Assembly: GCA_016281815.1 (NCBI GenBank)
Contig: JAEEJK010000050.1
Location: 1-64,000, forward strand
Direction of reading: 5' to 3'
Source: Prevotella sp.
GTDB lineage: Bacteria; Bacteroidota; Bacteroidia; Bacteroidales; Bacteroidaceae
Length of the DNA: 64,000 bases
Under the pieces are notes generated by a model. It made no database searches. It was not told the origin of the DNA and worked only from the letters and a program-made list of their open reading frames with translations. The position numbers and the translations under genes are program-made. This document shows, piece after piece, positions 7,549 to 15,978 of the stretch; the stretch's first letter is position 1, and each line of letters opens with the position of its first letter.

Positions 7549-8754
7549 ATGAAAAGATTTCTGATAGCCATGACGGCACTGCTGACCATCACGTTGTCAG
7601 CAAACGCAATGAGTTACGAGCAGGCTCGCCAGCAGGCCTTGTTCCTCACCGACAAAATGGCCTATGAACTGAACCTCACCGAGGAGCAGTACGAGGCTGC
7701 ATACGAGGTCAACCTCGACTATCTGATGAGCGTGAACACTCAGGCAGATCTCTACGGAGTCTACTGGACACAGCGCAACCTCGACCTGAGTTATATCCTG
7801 CTCGACTGGCAATACAGCGCCTATCTGGCAGCCTCCTATTTCTACCGTCCGCTCTATTGGGACAGAGGCTACTGGCACTTCGGCATCTACGCCCGCTATC
7901 CCTACCGCGACTACTTCTACTTCGGACGTCCTCACTTCTATACCGTATACAGAGGCGGTCACAGTTGGAGAATGAACGGCGGCAGAAGTTGGTATCACGG
8001 ACGTGACTTCGCACACCATCGTCTCGGACGTGGCGGCAATGGTGGCCATGGTGGAATGCGCGACAGATTCGATCGCGGTGACTACGGACGCGGACATGGT
8101 GGTCCTGGCGGACGTGGCGGCAACAACCCAGGTTTCGGCAATCGCGGAGGCAACAACCGTGGCGGAAACAACCCTGAAATGGCCAACCGTGGCGGACGTG
8201 GCGACAACGGCGCTTTCAACCGCGACAGAAGCAGGTCTGACCGTCAGTTGGGCACCAACGGCCCGCGTACCATAGGCGGTGACCGCGTAGGCAGAGGCTC
8301 ACGCTCCTTCGGCAGCGACTCACGCTCCATCACACGGCCTTCGACAAATGGCTCAACCCGCAACTTCGAATCTTCAGGCAGCAGACCCTCACGCAACTTC
8401 GGCAGCAGCAGCCCTTCACGCGATTTCGGATCCAATCGTGAAAGCAGCAGGCCATCACGCAGTTTCGGATCTTCCAGCAGTCCCTCACGCAGTTTCGGCG
8501 GTTCCAGCAGCACTCCTTCACGCAGTTTCGGATCTTCCAGCAGTCCTTCACGCAGTTTCGGCAGTTCAAGCCGTGGCAGTGCTCCCTCGCGCAGTTTTAG
8601 CGCTCCTTCCAGCGCAGGCCGTTCCTTCGGTGGCAGCAGCCGTGGAGGTGGATTCAGTGGCGGTGGCAGCCGTGGAGGTGGCAGTTTCGGTGGCGGACAT
8701 AGCGGTGGTGGACGCAGTTTCGGCGGCGGTCATGGCGGCGGTGGACGCAGATAA
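7549..8754 (+). CDS. Secreted Gly/Ser/Arg-rich repeat protein
   Basis: A 401-residue exported protein. Signal peptide MKRFLIAMTALLTITLSANA, then a helical segment (residues about 23-90, YEQARQQALFLTDKMAYELN) related to periplasmic Spy/CpxP-like helices only in composition. A Tyr/Arg-rich block (95-150) follows, and then about 240 residues of low complexity: Gly/Asn/Arg repeats and at least six PSRSFGSSS-type repeats, ending in GGG-rich sequence. Such a tail is probably disordered and positively charged, and could bind surface polymers or nucleic acid. A weak promoter-like TTTCTTTG lies at 7492-7499. A hairpin terminator follows the gene. No enzymatic motif was seen. Confidence 0.8.
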   Translation: MKRFLIAMTALLTITLSANAMSYEQARQQALFLTDKMAYELNLTEEQYEAAYEVNLDYLMSVNTQADLYGVYWTQRNLDLSYILLDWQYSAYLAASYFYRPLYWDRGYWHFGIYARYPYRDYFYFGRPHFYTVYRGGHSWRMNGGRSWYHGRDFAHHRLGRGGNGGHGGMRDRFDRGDYGRGHGGPGGRGGNNPGFGNRGGNNRGGNNPEMANRGGRGDNGAFNRDRSRSDRQLGTNGPRTIGGDRVGRGSRSFGSDSRSITRPSTNGSTRNFESSGSRPSRNFGSSSPSRDFGSNRESSRPSRSFGSSSSPSRSFGGSSSTPSRSFGSSSSPSRSFGSSSRGSAPSRSFSAPSSAGRSFGGSSRGGGFSGGGSRGGGSFGGGHSGGGRSFGGGHGGGGRR

Positions 8755-8865
8755 CCCTACACGAAAAAGGTTTCATACAATTTCATAGGCAACAGGATTA
8801 GTTGAAATAAGGAAAAAAGATTGTCTGTCAGGATAAATATAGTGATAATCATGTTAACAAATGCA

Positions 8866-8899
8866 GAGGGTGTGCCACAAGGCACACCCTCATTTTTTT
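8866..8899 (+). terminator. Rho-independent terminator
   Basis: GAGGGTGTGCC-ACAA-GGCACACCCTC with an 11-bp stem followed by A and seven Ts. It ends the Gly/Ser-rich gene transcript. Confidence 0.9.
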
Positions 8900-8918
8900 C
8901 GTTCAAGACCTCCTGTTC

Positions 8919-11036
8919 TCAGATGTATTTCCTAAACGTTTTCAGCACATCGCATTTCTGAATAAACTCAGGCTGTGACCCGCTCTTCTTCACAAACTGG
9001 TTAAGTTCGTAAAGAGCCTTGTATTGTCGGGCCTGACGGAGGGGCTTGTAAATAGTAGTGTTGTTCTCCCAGTTGTAATCAATATCGCACCATGGACCGT
9101 AGGGGATGTAAGCCAGGGCATAGAGGCTGTTCAGACTAAGGGTGCTGTTGGTGCTGGCCTTGCTCTCATTGAGGTACTTGATGGCAGTCTCAACGAAGTC
9201 TGGACGGTCCTTGCGTGCTTCCTCTGCGACGCTGTTGCCATAGTTGGTCAGCCACCAGCACTCTCCGAGGAAGGAGGCCTGGAAGTAACGCACAGCCATG
9301 TTGTAGGCGATTTCCTGACGGGCCTGCGCATTGGCTATAGAATATTGCTCCTCCAATTGGATCATATCACGGCAGAAAGCAGCCTTCTTGTTGACGGTGA
9401 TGGTACCCAGATTGGGACCGTCGGTGTAACTCTCTTTCTCATTGTCCTTCTGTCTCACAAACCAACGTGCCTTGGTATAGTCGCGGTGTGAATGGTAATA
9501 ACTGATGTTCTGTGACTCCAGGAAAGAGAGGGGCACTTGGTTCAAATAGGGCAATGCCTTCTCAAATTCGCCGTTGGCGAGGTATTTGGTACCGATGAGG
9601 TCGTTCATGTAGTCTTTGGGATACTTGACGAAACTCTTGACATACTGCTCAAAAGGATCATCGGTGCTTTTCTGCAAGAACTGGCAGTAACGGATGAGTT
9701 CTTCCGCTGTCATTTTGTCGATATAGTTGAAATATTCGTTCCAGTATTCTGGCGTCTCATTCCCGGCTTCCTCTTTGGTCAGTTTTCCACTTTCCATCAT
9801 GGCCAACAGGGCGGCAGCCATGTCAGGCCGTCCGTTCTTCTCATATTTCGGAATGAGTTCTTTGTAAACGAGCCGGTCAAGCACATCGCTGTAGTGGTTA
9901 TGGTAAGGATTTTCTGTTGCCCCTTCCGGATTGGTGGCATTCTCATCATGCACCATACTGACAAGCCATTTGATCTCATTGGTCATCCATTGGCTGTACT
10001 CCTTGTCGAGGGTGGCATTTTTCACAGAGACCACGGCACGGATAGCCCGGGCATTGTCCTTCATGCGCTTTGTGCCGTTCATATCGACTGCCTTGTTGAG
10101 GGCTTTCATGCCCTCGTCGTTATTTCCATAGAGATAATGCAATTCCCCGATGGCTGCCATCCAAAGGGCTGGAGACTTCACCTTACCGTTCTTCACCAGA
10201 TTGTTGGCGTAACTGATGAAGTTGTCAACCTCGTGTTTCAGGATGACCCTGTGGTCGAGGAATTCCTCCACATACTCCTTGTCGCCATCACTGTCGATGG
10301 TTTCCTGGGCGTTGTTCACGAAATCTTGTATCAGAAAACTCATCGTAGGTGAGTCGGGAGCCTCCTCATAGATGGTCTTGATGCCACCCAGGTTGCGTAT
10401 CTTGCGCATAGCCCATTTGATGCTCACCATGTCGCCCTGTTCGGCATAGATGTCGCAAGCCTCCGTGCGCCTTCCTTCATGCAGCAAAGCACCGGCATAG
10501 ATGTTGCGCATCATGTCGCGGTAGACACTTGCCGGGAGTTTGGAGGCTTGTGTGTCCCAGAAAGCGATGTTGGCTGCATGCTGTCCAAGTACCATGTTGG
10601 CCCTCATGTTGAGCAACTTCCACTGCGCCTTGAGTTTGGTGCCTTTGTAGGCTTTTGCCAAAGCAATCATGCGGTTGAGGTTCTGACGACGCTGCTGCAG
10701 TTCCTGTTTGGTGGGATATTTCCAAGTTTCCTGCAACTGGTCGCTGATGGCGATGTAGGTATTCAACTGGTTGAGGTAACTGATCATCTCCTGGTCGCCT
10801 TTTTTCTTGGCTACATCCATGATTAACTTCTCATTCCAACGATACGCATCAGTTTTTCCATTGGTATAACTGTCCCAAAAAGCGTTGATTCTGTCTTCAA
10901 ACAAAGACATCGACATCAGTTCATGACGGAATACACTGAAGAGATAGTAGTTGTGGTTGACTCCCTCCCCACCACATGCCCTGATAGGAGCGCTGATGGC
11001 AAGTGTAAACAAACTAAGGATGATAAATCTTCTCAT
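8919..11036 (-). CDS. Exported helical-repeat (TPR-like) protein
   Basis: A 705-residue exported protein (signal MRRFIILSLFTLAISAPIRA, then a Cys at the processing point that could allow lipidation, though the lipobox is poor). The rest is almost entirely helical, with TPR/SEL-like pairs such as ALWMAAIGELHYLYGNNDEG and LIGTKYLANGEFEKALPYLN. No catalytic motif is seen. Its start lies 23 bases inside the end of the upstream TIM-barrel-like lipoprotein gene, so the two are one transcript and presumably act together at the outer envelope. I do not recognise a named family. Confidence 0.75.
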   Translation of the reverse strand: MRRFIILSLFTLAISAPIRACGGEGVNHNYYLFSVFRHELMSMSLFEDRINAFWDSYTNGKTDAYRWNEKLIMDVAKKKGDQEMISYLNQLNTYIAISDQLQETWKYPTKQELQQRRQNLNRMIALAKAYKGTKLKAQWKLLNMRANMVLGQHAANIAFWDTQASKLPASVYRDMMRNIYAGALLHEGRRTEACDIYAEQGDMVSIKWAMRKIRNLGGIKTIYEEAPDSPTMSFLIQDFVNNAQETIDSDGDKEYVEEFLDHRVILKHEVDNFISYANNLVKNGKVKSPALWMAAIGELHYLYGNNDEGMKALNKAVDMNGTKRMKDNARAIRAVVSVKNATLDKEYSQWMTNEIKWLVSMVHDENATNPEGATENPYHNHYSDVLDRLVYKELIPKYEKNGRPDMAAALLAMMESGKLTKEEAGNETPEYWNEYFNYIDKMTAEELIRYCQFLQKSTDDPFEQYVKSFVKYPKDYMNDLIGTKYLANGEFEKALPYLNQVPLSFLESQNISYYHSHRDYTKARWFVRQKDNEKESYTDGPNLGTITVNKKAAFCRDMIQLEEQYSIANAQARQEIAYNMAVRYFQASFLGECWWLTNYGNSVAEEARKDRPDFVETAIKYLNESKASTNSTLSLNSLYALAYIPYGPWCDIDYNWENNTTIYKPLRQARQYKALYELNQFVKKSGSQPEFIQKCDVLKTFRKYI

Positions 11037-11946
11037 AGTGGGTTTGTTTTATGTGTTGAATATTGTTCTTGCTGATATCAAAGAGGATGATCTCCCTGTT
11101 GGCATCCGGCCGCAGACGGTCGATGGATTCCCTGACCGCCAAGACGGTATCAAGACTCACCTTATGGGTCAGGATGGTGTCTCCTGGGAGTATAGCCAGG
11201 TCATCATCACCATGGATGATGCCTGCATATCGATTGGCACGCACCAGCACTTGCCAGGAAAAGATGGGATAGGCGGTGCTCAGCGGCAGACCGTATTTCT
11301 TGATATGGCGCATGTAGGGGGCGGCGTCGTCCATGTCGAGGATGGGGTTGCGCTCCAAACGGCGCACATCACCGGTGTTGTACATCATCAGCACACCTCG
11401 GTCGACAGGAGGCACATCCTGGGATAGTTGATGCAGACGGATGGTGGCTGAAAGCCGGAGGCCCTTGGCATGGGCAGCGTCACGCATCTGCCTGAGCATG
11501 GCGAAATAAGCATCATGTGTGCGCTTCGACCAGTCGCAATCTATCTGGATTTCCTTGACATTCATCACGTCGTGAGTTTCCGACATCTGCAGCACTCTGC
11601 TGAGAATCAACTGTCCCAGGGAGTCCACACCCTTAGCCATACAATCGTTGACGATGAACACAACAGGCACGATCTCCACCCCCTGCGGTATGCTGTCGGC
11701 GAAGCGAAGGGTGGCATTGGGCATCACCTCTCCGCGCGGATTGATGACGACATCGAAATAGCGCAGGTAGATGCGGCTCACCTTGTTGTCTTTCAAAAAG
11801 GCACGCTGAGCAGAGTCCAACTCCCATGTCGTACTCCAGTAATAGACAGAGCGCATCTCAACGGAATTCTCCTGCCCATCTTTGCAGGACAGGAAGACCC
11901 ATACGATGGCCATCAGGCTGAGGAAGTGGATGGTCCTGTACGACAT
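11014..11946 (-). CDS. TIM-barrel-like lipoprotein (DUF3142-like)
   Basis: A 310-residue lipoprotein. The start at 11946 was chosen because the in-frame ATG at 11985 overlaps the promoter, and because it gives a signal MSYRTIHFLSLMAIVWVFLSC with lipobox FLSC. The mature part alternates strands and helices like a glycoside-hydrolase barrel: YYWSTTWELD, VSRIYLRYFDV, VEIVPVVFI, EIQIDCDW, GLRLSATIRLHQL, GVLMMYNTGD, LSTAYPIFSW. The ordering resembles DUF3142 putative hydrolases, with Asp/Asp in IQIDCDW as candidate active-site acids. The substrate is unknown. It is co-transcribed with the helical-repeat protein gene, which it overlaps by 23 bases. Confidence 0.72.
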   Translation of the reverse strand: MSYRTIHFLSLMAIVWVFLSCKDGQENSVEMRSVYYWSTTWELDSAQRAFLKDNKVSRIYLRYFDVVINPRGEVMPNATLRFADSIPQGVEIVPVVFIVNDCMAKGVDSLGQLILSRVLQMSETHDVMNVKEIQIDCDWSKRTHDAYFAMLRQMRDAAHAKGLRLSATIRLHQLSQDVPPVDRGVLMMYNTGDVRRLERNPILDMDDAAPYMRHIKKYGLPLSTAYPIFSWQVLVRANRYAGIIHGDDDLAILPGDTILTHKVSLDTVLAVRESIDRLRPDANREIILFDISKNNIQHIKQTHYEKIYHP

Positions 11947-11982
11947 GGCTGTCAAGTTTGTTTCCTTTTTGATTTTGCGATA

Positions 11983-12014
11983 CAAACTTACATCATTTTA
12001 CAATACCCTCCAAA
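11983..12014 (-). promoter_or_regulatory. Bacteroidetes promoter of the two-gene envelope operon
   Basis: Minus strand: TTTG (12011-12014), 20-base spacer, TAAGTTTG (11983-11990). The expected start is about 11976, 30 bases before the lipoprotein ATG. Confidence 0.75.
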
Positions 12015-12049
12015 TAAAAAGGAGAAAAAAGATGCAAAAAGGCAACATC

Positions 12050-12559
12050 TCATGGTAGTTCCAGAACACGCACTTCCGCATTCACCATCTTCTGCACCTC
12101 GTGCATGGGCTTGTCGTAATAGACCGACTGTATCGCCTTGTTGATGATGCCGTGGCCCACGGCAAGCACCGTCTGATGGGGATACTGCTCCGACACCCAT
12201 CGCAAAAAACGGCTTGCACGGTCTTTCATCACTCCCAACGGCTCCACATTGGGTGGCCAGGGTTTGTCCTTCAGACCGGGGATGTACATGCCGGTGAAGT
12301 CACCCCAGTCGCGCTCACGGAGAAGCGGGGTCGTCACCACCTCTGCCCCATGCCGGGCGGCGATGATGGCACAGGTATCATACGCCCTTTTGAGGTCTGA
12401 CGACACAAAGGCATCGATGGCGACGGCAGCCATCCGCTCTGCCACCTCCTCTGCCTGTGCGATGCCGTGCTCATTGAGAGCGCCCTGTGTCTGTCCCTGC
12501 ATCACCTGCCTCACATTGTCCACTGTTTCGCCGTGGCGCACTAAATATAGTTTTGTCAT
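12050..12559 (-). CDS. Histidine phosphatase family protein
   Basis: A 169-residue cytoplasmic phosphatase of the phosphoglycerate-mutase-like superfamily. The catalytic LVRHGET motif (His at residue 8), a second Arg in SSDLKRAYDT, the acid in RERDWGDFTG and the second His in AVGHGIINK complete the usual active site. At this length it is a minimal single-domain form, as in alpha-ribazole phosphatase or Gpm-like proteins. The substrate cannot be read from the sequence; phospho-sugar or nucleotide monophosphates are typical. No operon partner. Confidence 0.88.
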   Translation of the reverse strand: MTKLYLVRHGETVDNVRQVMQGQTQGALNEHGIAQAEEVAERMAAVAIDAFVSSDLKRAYDTCAIIAARHGAEVVTTPLLRERDWGDFTGMYIPGLKDKPWPPNVEPLGVMKDRASRFLRWVSEQYPHQTVLAVGHGIINKAIQSVYYDKPMHEVQKMVNAEVRVLELP

Positions 12560-12590
12560 TTTTTCGAGTAGTTTTGACGATTGTCTTGTC

Positions 12591-12691
12591 GCGTATGTGG
12601 CGTATGTTGAGTTTGTTGCGTATGTTGCGTGTGTTGCGTATGTTGCGTATGTTGCGTATGTTGCGTATGTTGCTTTGGCAAAGCAACATAC
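12591..12691. repeat. 9-bp satellite ending in a 27-bp palindrome
   Basis: Nine units of GCGTATGTT (two or three imperfect) run from 12591 to 12671. The last unit continues into a palindrome, 12665-12691, with 13-bp arms GTATGTTGCTTTG and one central G. A 7-bp satellite (AATCTTC) follows at 12702-12729 and contains the stop codon of the alpha/beta hydrolase gene. Confidence 0.9.
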
Positions 12692-12720
12692 AGAACAAAT
12701 AAATCTTCAATCTTCAATTT

Positions 12721-13962
12721 TCAATCTTTAAGAATCCAGTCGGAGATATCCTGCAATACCTCAGGGGAGATGGTCTCCTCGATTTGGGATGCCAAAACGG
12801 GATTTCCCGTCGGATTGTGATGAAACAGATGGCTCAGTCCGGGATATGCCCTGATGATATTCCTCTTATTTTCGGGCAAATACTGTTCCAAAGCCACATG
12901 GTTGACTGAAGGAGGCACATTGAGGTCGTTCTGCGCACCCAATGCAAGAACAGGGCAGTGGGTCTTCGCCACATACGGGCGCAGGTCCATTTTTAGGAAA
13001 TATTCCATCCATTTGCTTCCGGGAGCACTCGCCATCAGATATTTACAGGCATCCTCCGGCGTTTTGAACATATCCTGAGCCGCTCCCTGCGAACGGCTGA
13101 TGAGATTGAGTTGCACCATCATCATGGTGTCGATGCGGCATGCCGGCCCAGCCATGCTCACTAAGAAATCGATAGCATCTTTTGCAGCGAGCATATACCC
13201 GATGGCTCCGCCCTCACTGTGGCCGAGCAGTCCTACACTAGAGAATTTCCCCAAGTTTTTGAGGTATCGGATGCCAGCCTCCGCATCATCGGCGAAATCC
13301 TGCGTGGTCGCCCCTTCGTAGATACCCGTCGACTTGGCAAAGCCACGGTCGTCATACCTCAGGCTGGCGATGCCATGGCGTGCCAACCAGTCGGCAATCA
13401 CGAGAAATGGTTTGTGGTGGAAAATCTCCTCATCGCGGTTTTCTGCGCCACTGCCCGTCACCATGAGCACCACAGGAGGACGCTTCTTTTTCTTATACCC
13501 TACGGGGTAGGTCAGCGTTCCCGCCAACGTGACGTTGGCTGAGGGATTGTCAAAAAAGACCTCTTCTGTCTGATATGGATAAGGCGGGATGGGTTCCTGG
13601 GGACGGTTGAAAGACACATCGCCACGCTCCATCTCAACCTTCAGAGCCTGCAAGCCCTGTACAAAGGTCCCGTTGATCTTATCGCCCGTTCGCTTTCCTG
13701 AGAACGTCAGCATCAGTTTGGGGATGCTCACCTTGAGGGAATCATCAGTGAGGCATTTCACCTCCATCTCCATGCCAGCCGCTCCCTGCTCGATGATGTC
13801 CATCGCGACGGACTTCTTCCCGTCATCAATATGCAGCACCATCGTCAGTTCCTGAGGCCCAGTTTTCAGTTTTCCCTTCCATGGTCCGGCCATGCCCTGA
13901 CCATCAGCATGAGTAAAGGGCAGAAAAGGCAGCAACAGCACAAGAAACAAAAATCTTCTCAT
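12721..13962 (-). CDS. Secreted alpha/beta hydrolase
   Basis: A 413-residue exported hydrolase: signal peptide (MRRFLFLVLLLPFLPFTHADG), an N-terminal beta domain of about 110 residues (WKGKLKTG...LTMVLHID), then the alpha/beta core. The oxyanion-region motif is VTGSGAENRDE; the nucleophile Ser lies in GHSEGGAIGY; the acid is in ALGAQNDLNVP and the His near GLSHLFHH. This architecture is common in Bacteroidetes secreted esterases or peptidases that resemble the S9/S15 fold; the substrate is unknown. The stop codon lies inside a 7-bp satellite. No clear promoter was found upstream of 13962. Confidence 0.87.
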   Translation of the reverse strand: MRRFLFLVLLLPFLPFTHADGQGMAGPWKGKLKTGPQELTMVLHIDDGKKSVAMDIIEQGAAGMEMEVKCLTDDSLKVSIPKLMLTFSGKRTGDKINGTFVQGLQALKVEMERGDVSFNRPQEPIPPYPYQTEEVFFDNPSANVTLAGTLTYPVGYKKKKRPPVVLMVTGSGAENRDEEIFHHKPFLVIADWLARHGIASLRYDDRGFAKSTGIYEGATTQDFADDAEAGIRYLKNLGKFSSVGLLGHSEGGAIGYMLAAKDAIDFLVSMAGPACRIDTMMMVQLNLISRSQGAAQDMFKTPEDACKYLMASAPGSKWMEYFLKMDLRPYVAKTHCPVLALGAQNDLNVPPSVNHVALEQYLPENKRNIIRAYPGLSHLFHHNPTGNPVLASQIEETISPEVLQDISDWILKD

Positions 13963-14026
13963 TTTTAATTATAATCTTTTATTTTGAACATATAAGTGGT
14001 CGGAGTGGCCAGAGTGGTTGGAGCAA

Positions 14027-14290
14027 TCAACGCCCCCTACCCCCTCTAGTCTTAGAGGGGGAGTTAGTTACCCCTGCTGCACCACGGGATGAGGGGGAGT
14101 TTGTTTCTTCGACCACTCTATCTATTTTTTCCGATTCCATAATTAATAATTTTGCTAACAATTCAGCGAAGAGCAAACGTAGTCTTCTGAAGCCAGAGCA
14201 ATCAGCCATCTGAAGCAAAGGTAATCAGCCATCTGAAGCAAGGGTAATCAGGCTCCCCCTCTAAGATTAGAGGGGGTTGGGGGGCGTTGA
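14027..14290. repeat. Left flanking unit of the DUF559 element
   Basis: Bounded by the inverted repeat in one orientation at 14027-14063 and in the other at 14252-14290. Its interior matches that of the right unit (14685-15034): one 36-bp module, the TTCGACCACTCTATC block and the GAAGAGCAAACG block. A 63-codon frame across it duplicates the N-terminal part of the longer frame at 14.25-14.99 kb and is not a gene. Confidence 0.85.
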
Positions 14291-14649
14291 ACCGTTCCTC
14301 CCGTTTCTCCCCTTTTCTCTGCCAGAAACTTCAAAACGCTATCGACTATCGTTTGGGGTTGTTCAAAGACAATCTTATTCTCAAATCGAAGTGTTTGTAT
14401 GCCATAATCATTCAGCAAATCTTCTTCTCTGTCCAAATCATGTTCTGAATTGGCGGTATTGTAATGATAATTACCATCGAGTTCAATGGCGAGTTTCAGA
14501 GCCGGACAATAAAAATCGAGTATGTATTGGCCGACGCTATATTGTCTTCGGAACTGAAGTCCACCGATTTTCTTGCCTTTTAGGATATTCCATAGTCCTC
14601 CTTCAGCAGGTGTGCCGTTTGACCGAAGTTGCCGGCGGAGTGCCTTCAT
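14248..14649 (-). CDS. DUF559 endonuclease-domain protein
   Basis: A 133-residue protein with the DUF559 (VSR-like, PD-(D/E)XK) fold: N-terminal RSNGTPAEGGLWNILK, then FRRQYSVGQYILDFYCP and LAIELDGNYHY, with the expected Asp and Glu-x-Asp positions. The frame is open for 112 further codons upstream, but those are low-complexity repeats (TNSPSSRGAAGV four times), so the ATG at 14649 is preferred. The last 13 residues (QRPPTPSNLRGGA) and the stop are encoded inside the left inverted repeat. DUF559 proteins are often found linked to such palindromic repeats and are thought to nick or cut DNA; this gene may be the enzyme of the surrounding element. Confidence 0.8.
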   Translation of the reverse strand: MKALRRQLRSNGTPAEGGLWNILKGKKIGGLQFRRQYSVGQYILDFYCPALKLAIELDGNYHYNTANSEHDLDREEDLLNDYGIQTLRFENKIVFEQPQTIVDSVLKFLAEKRGETGGTVQRPPTPSNLRGGA

Positions 14650-14722
14650 GTCTTTAGTATTAAACACATGAGTGGTCGGAGCAATCAACGCCCCCCTACC
14701 CCCTCTAATCTTAGAGGGGGAG
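14252..14722. mobile_element. Candidate DUF559 element bounded by inverted repeats
   Basis: The DUF559 gene lies between 14252-14290 and 14685-14722, about 38-bp inverted repeats with only one or two mismatches. The whole element is about 470 bp. No transposase is present and no target-site duplication is obvious, because longer direct repeats surround it. Mobility is inference. Confidence 0.5.
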
Positions 14723-15034
14723 TTAGTTACTCCTGCTGCACCACGGGATGAGGGGGAGTTTGTTACTCCTGCTGCACCACGGGAAGAGGGGGAGTTAGTT
14801 ACTCCTGCTGCACCACGGGATGAGGGGGAGTTTGTTACTCCTGCTGCACCACGGGAAGAGGGGGAGTTAGTTACTTCGACCACTCTATCTATTTTTTCCG
14901 AGTCCATAATGAATAAATATGCAAACAATTCAGCGAAGAGCAAACGTAGTCTCCTGAAGCCAGAGCAATCAGCCATCTGAAGCAAGGGTAATCAGGCTCC
15001 CCCTCTAAGATTAGAGGGGGTTGGGGGGCGTTGA
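14685..15034. repeat. Right flanking unit of the DUF559 element
   Basis: Direct repeat of the left unit, bounded by inverted repeats at 14685-14722 and 14996-15034, but expanded by extra 36-bp modules. Both units are preceded by AGTGGTCGGAG and followed by ACCGTTC, so the duplication extends a little beyond the inverted repeats. 15035-15173 holds no gene. Confidence 0.85.
14721..14864. repeat. 36-bp tandem modules
   Basis: Four consecutive 36-bp units, alternating GGGATGAGGGGG and GGGAAGAGGGGG, each containing TTACTCCTGCTGCACCACGG. The left flanking unit has only one. Confidence 0.9.
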
Positions 15035-15173
15035 ACCGTTCTTGGGGGTGTCAAACCACTCCTCCCGTCTCACCATTTCTCCCTTCCATCATATTTCACA
15101 GCATATTACATGACAGAAGCATGGCCGTGAAAGCCATGCTCCAGTATTTGTCATGGACCATCTGTACAGGATA

Positions 15174-15881
15174 TCAGATCAGCGAGAATGCCACGTCCAT
15201 CATCTTGGTGAAAGTATTCTGCCGTTCCTCGGCCGTGGTGGCCTCACCCGTGAGGATATGGTCAGAGACCGTGCAGATGGCGAGAGCGCGATTGCCAGAA
15301 CGGGCAGCATTCATATAGAGGGCAGCCACCTCCATCTCCACCGCCAGCACACCCATGTTGATCCACTTGTCGGTATGGGGATTCTCACCATAGAACACAT
15401 CTGACGACATCACGTTGCCCACCTTGTAACGGTAGCCCAACCGGTCGCAGGTATCGGCAGCGGCGCGCAACAATTCGAAGGAGGCGATGGGAGCAAAAGT
15501 GCCCGGCAACTCATACTGTGCGGCATAGTTGGAGTCGGTGCATGCACCCATAGCGATGACGAGGTCGCCCACTTTCAGGTCCATGTTGATCGAGCCAGCC
15601 GAACCGACTCGGATGATGTTCTTCACTCCGTAGAAGTTGAACAGTTCATAGGTATAGATGCCCAGCGAAGGCATGCCCATGCCGTGCCCCATGACACTCA
15701 CTCGCTTGCCTTCGTGGGTGCCAGTGAAACCGAGCATGCTGCGGACATTGTTGAACTGCACGGGATTATCCAAAAATTTCTCTGCCATCAACTTGGCGCG
15801 CAACGGGTCGCCCGCCATGATGACGGTCTCGGCGATTTCGCCGTACTGTGCCCCGATATGGGGTGTTGGTGTCTTTGCCAT
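15174..15881 (-). CDS. deoD: Purine nucleoside phosphorylase, DeoD type
   Basis: A 235-residue cytoplasmic enzyme that splits purine (deoxy)nucleosides with phosphate into base and (deoxy)ribose-1-phosphate. Hallmarks of the hexameric class are the start [21 protein letters not shown], the phosphate/ribose loop RVGSAGSI, the substrate Glu in VEMEVAALY and the base-binding Asp in SDHILTGE. Length is standard. It is the last gene of a leftward group with the uridine kinase (97-base gap, containing a palindrome and a satellite), the UDG-like gene and the secreted nuclease gene, which fits nucleoside salvage from degraded nucleic acid. Confidence 0.95.
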   Translation of the reverse strand: MAKTPTPHIGAQYGEIAETVIMAGDPLRAKLMAEKFLDNPVQFNNVRSMLGFTGTHEGKRVSVMGHGMGMPSLGIYTYELFNFYGVKNIIRVGSAGSINMDLKVGDLVIAMGACTDSNYAAQYELPGTFAPIASFELLRAAADTCDRLGYRYKVGNVMSSDVFYGENPHTDKWINMGVLAVEMEVAALYMNAARSGNRALAICTVSDHILTGEATTAEERQNTFTKMMDVAFSLI

Positions 15882-15918
15882 AGTAGTTTGGGAGTTTATA
15901 GTTTTACAATATTCTTAT

Positions 15919-15945
15919 GTGGGAACGCGGGAACCGCGTTCTTAC
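15919..15945. repeat. Extragenic palindrome between udk and deoD
   Basis: TGTGGGAACGCGG-GAA-CCGCGTTCTTACA, perfect over the eight inner pairs (15923-15930 and 15934-15941). No T-run follows on the minus strand, so it is more likely a processing or attenuation hairpin than a full terminator. A five-unit 7-bp satellite (15953-15987) adjoins it and contains the udk stop codon. Confidence 0.75.
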
Positions 15946-15978
15946 AGAGAACAATTTTCAATCTTCAATCTTCAATTT

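Noticed and set aside
14721..14864. 36-bp repeats considered as a CRISPR array
   Set aside because: Repeats are contiguous without spacers and belong to the DUF559 repeat unit.
14650..14985. N-terminal extension of the DUF559 frame
   Set aside because: It consists of 36-bp repeat modules and duplicated flank sequence; the DUF559 domain begins right after the ATG at 14649.
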